This document shows positions 59,823-64,000 of a stretch of DNA of 64,000 nt, in pieces. This DNA is from Margaritispora aquatica. Its lineage: Eukaryota > Ascomycota > Leotiomycetes > Helotiales > Discinellaceae. The stretch lies in NCBI GenBank assembly GCA_007644065.1, contig VJWN01000011.1, forward strand, positions 620,001 to 684,000. Reading direction: 5' to 3'. The notes under the pieces were generated by a model. The model saw nothing but the letters and a program-made list of their open reading frames with translations. It was not told where the DNA came from and searched no databases. The stretch's first letter is position 1, and each line of letters begins with the position of its first letter. The translations under genes were made by a program, and so were the position numbers.

Positions 59823-60157
59823 TAATTCCAATCATCCAATAATCCAATAATGTGCAATCTCACTCTATCGATCGATGCAGACAAAATCTCGAATATTTAA
59901 ATCACGACATCTCAACGTATATCAAAAAACGACATTATTACCGCATTTTTAGCGGGCCGCGGAAAGTTATTTCACAAGTCTCGATCTGGCCATTTCCGTT
60001 ATACTTTATATCGAGGTGATGTTTGTTGCACGTGTATTTTCGAAACTGAGACAGTTCGTCACCTGACGATCTATAGGGTCAAAATACATGTCCAATCATG
60101 TTGACGAAGAGCGCCAAGAGCATGGCGAGTCGCAATCGATGTCGCGCATCGTATCTA

Positions 60158-60169
60158 CGATGTGCAACA
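60158..60169 (+). repeat. 12-bp repeat CGATGTGCAACA, copy 3
   Basis: Exact 12-bp match, followed by AAAAT. A related inverted word TTTGTTGCAC lies at 60032-60041, about 115 bp away. Confidence 0.8.
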
Positions 60170-61658
60170 AAAATGGATGAGAGATCGCATATTATCACCA
60201 CGTGTGTATCCTGTGACATGAGATGATTGAGAGTGGTAAAATCGTTCACTTGGTGGAAGTAATGATCATGGAATGATTGATTTTGAATTGGGAACTCATT
60301 TTGGCAACCACGGAGTGGAAAGGCAAATACTGAATACATTTTGGCACTTCACTCGAAGACAGGCTTTGCATACCATAATCATGCTCGTTCTCGTTTCTTC
60401 TTGATATTGGCAACAGACAAAAACGCGATCAGGATGCAAACAACATATGTAGGTCCCAACCGGTGCTCATTCATTCCACCACCATTCTATCATTCAATCA
60501 AGCCTGTCTCGACTTCTTGAGTCTTCAACCCTCCTTTGCGTTCATCCCTTCACACTGAATTTGAGGATGAATTGTATTGGAACAGCATTGCCAGAAATTA
60601 CCCTTCTCCCGAATCATATATGATGTGCCATTGCCGAGAAGTTGATAACTTCTGATATTCATTCGCTTCTGGATTCCTTCAACAGCACGGTAGCGGAGAG
60701 ATGGCGTTTTTCGCTTGACACAATAGTGCATACCGTGGAAATGTCAGGTCCTTGATGTAAAATTTTCGTCTGTCTGTGTCTGAGGCGTAAATTGTGATAT
60801 GCCGTAGTAGTATGGCCTTCATGGCTCGACGTGACATGAGAGGAAGTTCTAGACTTGATAGGCATTTCAAAGACCCAACTTGATTAAAAGCCCTCCTAAG
60901 CCTATCAAGAAGGCATCCCAGAGTTCATAGGCTTCGTACCAGATTTCGTTGAACAGACCACAGAACATGGTTGTCAGGTGGTAATGTGATGTGTATGAAA
61001 TGCTTTGCTTGACGATCGATTATTTGATGTTTGTGTCTCTTGCTGATTATTTTTGACCAAGAGCAATGAATACTTACTACTGGCGCTTCAGCGACCTTTT
61101 ATAGTTCGTATTGCCTGCCTATTGCTCCATACTGGGACTAAACTACCTTGCCTTCTTATTGTGAGCCTTGCTGATGATCATCGATCACAGTCCTAAGGTA
61201 GGTCAACTGATGGAAGAATCTAAGGCAGACTTCTGCTGATGGATCAGGCGATGCTTCTTGGTGTAAAATCATTGTTCAATGATGAAGACCTGGATTGTTG
61301 CCTGATCGAAGGATGATCTAAAGTTTGGAACTTGTGACCTGATTTCGAATTACCTTAGGTACCTCATTGTGGTCACGTGAACTGATGAGGCGGTGACAAA
61401 AAGTATTGTCCCAAAACAGCGCTAGTGTGGCAGTACAGTTGTCCTCAGCCTTGCCCCATTGCCAAACACAAAGCTGTCCTCAATAATCTATAATTTATCA
61501 CTCCAAAGAACCACTGACTCCAAAACCAACATCTGCCTGCACGATTCAGCAACTTGATACTAAATTGCAACTGCTATCGCATCTGCGGACGAAACCGCTT
61601 CAGAATTGATTCTCAAGCAACTTGTCACCCAGCGAAAAACCTCACTTCATTAGCCATC

Positions 61659-62258
61659 ATGGACGATACGGAGACTTTTACACTCCTTCCCCTCTCAATG
61701 GATCCAACATCCAAGGCCATAAACTCCACATCTTCAAATCGCGCACTGAACGAAGAACTGAATTCTCTCAACGAACTCCACAAGCAACTCATTGGCCTCA
61801 GTGAATCGCCAATTCCCCCACCACCAGTACCTGTGAATCCAAAGCGGTCTGCACAAATCACCAAGCTACGAGAGACCGGGAACTCATCTTTCCGGCAGGG
61901 GAAGCATGGCGATGCAATAAGGTTCTATTCCTTGGGCTTGGACATGGCACTGAAGCGTCCCTTGTGGGAGCCTAGTGGACTGGTCCGAGACGAAATCGCG
62001 GGGCTGTATGCGAATCGAGCACAAGCGCAGATGGCACTTAGCAATTGGGTCGAGGGAGCGATAGACGCTGAGCTCAGTGTTGAGGCAAAGAAGGTTGGAA
62101 ATGCCAAGGCTTGGTGGAGGAGGGGTCGGTGTTTGATGGAGATGAGTAGGTGGGATGAAGCCAAGGAGTGGGTTGGGAAGGGGCTTGAAATGGAGGGCGA
62201 TGAGGGTGATTTGGTTGCTCTCTTGAAGGACATCAACGCGAAGACTAAGAAGATTTGA
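61659..62258 (+). CDS. SEC72: Sec72-like TPR protein of the ER translocon (Sec63 complex)
   Basis: A single exon of 199 aa begins at the ATG at 61659 (MDDTETFTLLPLSMDP); upstream in-frame residues would need a TTG start. The N-terminal part DPTSKAINSTSSNRALNEEL is followed by a conserved PIPPPPVPVNPKRSAQITKL. Two to three TPR motifs follow: KLRETGNSSFRQGKHGDAIR, AGLYANRAQAQMALSNW and AWWRRGRCLMEMSRWDEA. Known for the family: Sec72 with Sec71 binds Sec63 in post-translational translocation and docks cytosolic Hsp70 through its TPRs. Length and layout fit the filamentous-fungal Sec72. Confidence 0.85.
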   Translation: MDDTETFTLLPLSMDPTSKAINSTSSNRALNEELNSLNELHKQLIGLSESPIPPPPVPVNPKRSAQITKLRETGNSSFRQGKHGDAIRFYSLGLDMALKRPLWEPSGLVRDEIAGLYANRAQAQMALSNWVEGAIDAELSVEAKKVGNAKAWWRRGRCLMEMSRWDEAKEWVGKGLEMEGDEGDLVALLKDINAKTKKI

Positions 62259-63487
62259 GGTTATGCGCTGATAAACATATTGCATTGGGCTCGGATTGGA
62301 GTTTGGCGCATACGGCTGGATTCTTATAGCTGTGATAGTGCATCACGTTGCAAAATGAAGAACATCAATTCAAGCCATCACAGGCCATCAAGGTGATGCT
62401 AGTTACTATCCTAGGCCGCTCACTTGAGTACAGCTTTGATTTTGCTCGATCCTGTCACTTGTGCAGTATGCACCATTCGTGCTCCTTGGATTTCCGTGCT
62501 ATGGCGGTCTGGTTCCGTATTCTTCTCGTGTCTGAAAATAGTCAGGTCTTGGATATGAAGCTATCGTGAGCAACATGCTTGTCAAGCGTCAAGAAATGTA
62601 TGTCAATGGGGCAACCCCATGGGGATTTTGCGGAGAATCCCCAGGGAGGCTGGTTGGAATGCTTCAGCATTGGAGTACTAGTCTAGATACTCGGCCTTCT
62701 GCCAGCACGGCAAAGAGATTCGCGGGACGAAACCCGCTCTTCCAAGCTATTACAGCCGAGTCATTTTCTTGCCCAGGTATGCCACAATACTTGGTATAAG
62801 TTCCAAGGAGCGGGGTAGAGGTGAAGCAATCAAAACATTTGCTTGATCTTTGTTTACACATCAGTCTAGAAACATCGCGAAAACGCCTCGAATATGACTA
62901 GCGCAGAGAGAAACTTCATTAGACCAATCGGAACTGGTATATCACAGGTGCTACAGGAGAACCGTATATCATGCACGTGATACATGCGAGACAACAAGAT
63001 GCCATGCGAGGACTTCGTATGCCTGCATTGCGGTATTTGACGGCACGGTATCTTCCAGCTTGACCTTGAGCTTGACGCGAGCTTGCTGTATTCCAAGGCT
63101 ATTACTGCACCTCCAAGGTCTACCAAGTCGTAAGCTCACGAGCTTGTCTTGAATACACTAGTAATGAAAGTCAGGAACTGATGCAACTCACAGAGTAAGC
63201 TCCATTATTGAAACAGGAGGTGACTTAGACTACATCTTCCCCACCAAATACAATGGAGAGGACAATCTTCCCCAGCTTTTGTCCCCCCGTATGTCTCCGG
63301 GGGTTGCATTAAAGGCTCTTGGAATATCTTGGACTTTTGTTAGTTAAAGTGTGAGTGCCATGAGCATTTATTTTGTATTATCTTAAGCGAGTAGATTTGA
63401 GGATATAAGAGACTGTCATCTCTCTTCTTTTGGTACCTCACTCCATCAAGGCATCTCTATCTACTCAACTCATCTACTACATCCATC
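62259..63487. promoter_or_regulatory. intergenic; TATA-containing promoter of the permease gene
   Basis: No gene was found in 62259-63350. A TATAAGA at 63404-63410 lies 84 bp before the ATG at 63488 and is followed by a CT-rich stretch, a typical fungal core promoter. One GATAA word lies on the minus strand at about 63377-63381. On its own it is weak evidence for nitrogen regulation. Confidence 0.5.
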
Positions 63488-64000
63488 ATGGCCCTTACTA
63501 CTTCTATCCAAGAAAAGCCTTCTGAGATCTTTCATGATGAAGAAATTGAAAAGCCCACCGTCAAGACGGACTATTCTGGAGCTCGAGAGAAGACTGATCC
63601 AAGAGAAATCGCTCTTGTGAAGAAGCTTGATCGCTGGATCATGCCGATGTTGTGGTCGATGTACTGGCTTAATTATCTTGATCGTAATGCAATTGCGCTT
63701 GCTCGATTGAATGATCTCGAGAAAGATCTGAAGCTTTCCAGCACCGGTACGTTGAACGAGAATCTCCTGTTTGAGTTCCTGTCACTAACGATATTGAAGA
63801 ATACCAAACCTGCGTCAGCATTCTATTTGTGGGATACCTTCTGGGACAAATTCCTTCAAACATGATCTTGACTCGAACCCGACCAAGTCGCTATATGGGT
63901 GTTGCCATGATGCTTTGGGCAGTCGTTAGTGGTCTCACGGCCCTATCCAAGAACTTCACTGGTCTTCTTCTCACCCGCTTCTTCCTTGGAGTTTGCGAAG
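63488..64000 (+). CDS. allantoate permease-like MFS transporter (ACS family), 5' part
   Basis: Exon 1 is 63488-63746; exon 2 starts at 63800 and runs off the right edge. The junction (GTACGT..GAAG, 53 bp) gives SSTGEYQTCVSILFVGYLLG, matching the family. The protein starts MALTTSIQEKPSEIFHDEE. LDRWIMPMLWSMYWLNYLDR is the first membrane helix with the conserved YLDR, followed by NAIALARLNDLEKDL. GQIPSNMILTRTRPS and FTGLLLTRFFLGVCE are also diagnostic of the anion:cation symporter/Dal5 group. Known for the family: uptake of allantoate, ureidosuccinate, nicotinate and other organic anions. The remaining roughly 330 residues lie outside the window. Confidence 0.9.

Larger units (their letters stand above)
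57945..61658. other. long intergenic stretch with a dispersed repeat and coding-like scraps
   Basis: No secure gene. Around 59372-59850 a plus-strand ATG (MKPSTFIFNAFAIKFLG), a strong acceptor at about 59558 and several protein-like segments in different frames could be a small or broken gene. I could not join them. An ATG-started 86-codon frame at 60339-60079 (minus) has no family match. The 12-mer CGATGTGCAACA is repeated three times (see separate entries). A TCACGTGA palindrome at 61373-61380 lies 280 bp before Sec72. Confidence 0.45.

Noticed and set aside
1..64000. tRNA genes, rRNA, CRISPR arrays, intact transposons, PKS/NRPS/terpene synthases
   Set aside because: Looked for B-box-like GGTTCGA words, regular spaced repeats and characteristic enzyme motifs; the few tRNA-like words lack the rest of the cloverleaf, and nothing else was convincing.

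Overview
This 64 kb window is nuclear DNA of a filamentous ascomycete (Pezizomycotina; a leotiomycete-like fungus is my best guess, by inference only). The evidence is intron style and gene content. Introns are mostly 43-90 bp, GT..AG, with CTAAC/CTGAC branch points. The genes include a G-protein gamma subunit, PP1, eIF3a, a Vps3/Vam6-type vesicle tether, Sec72, a Zn2Cys6 regulator, a LaeA-like methyltransferase and MFS transporters. I rebuilt splice junctions by eye. Unless stated otherwise, every model keeps one open frame across all junctions.

Layout. 1-2700 is low-complexity DNA with tandem repeats; a gene may run off the left edge. 2.7-31.0 kb is a mostly housekeeping block: a COY1/CASP Golgi protein (-), an unknown RS-rich protein (+), an ABM-domain mini-monooxygenase (+), a Vps3-like tether (+), eIF3a (-) divergent from G-gamma (+), a SelW/Rdx-like CXXC protein (+), PP1 (-) and an LRR protein (-). 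Two long stretches lack recognisable genes: 22.5-28.4 kb, partly AT-rich with one small ATG-started ORF, and 31.0-39.2 kb, with scattered coding-like tracts. 39.2-44.8 kb holds a secreted beta-propeller lactonase, a GIY-YIG/T5orf172 protein and an unknown protein.

45.4-55.6 kb is the accessory region: a SAM methyltransferase (+), a Zn2Cys6 factor (-), a DHA-type MFS exporter (+) sharing a promoter with that factor, a LovD/beta-lactamase-fold serine hydrolase (-) and a sugar-porter MFS (-). It looks like a small metabolic or detoxification cluster without a PKS, NRPS or terpene synthase. 55.6-64 kb contains a DUF1304 membrane protein, a dispersed 12-bp repeat, Sec72 and the start of an allantoate-permease-like MFS gene cut by the right edge.

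No tRNA, rRNA, CRISPR or intact transposon was recognised.
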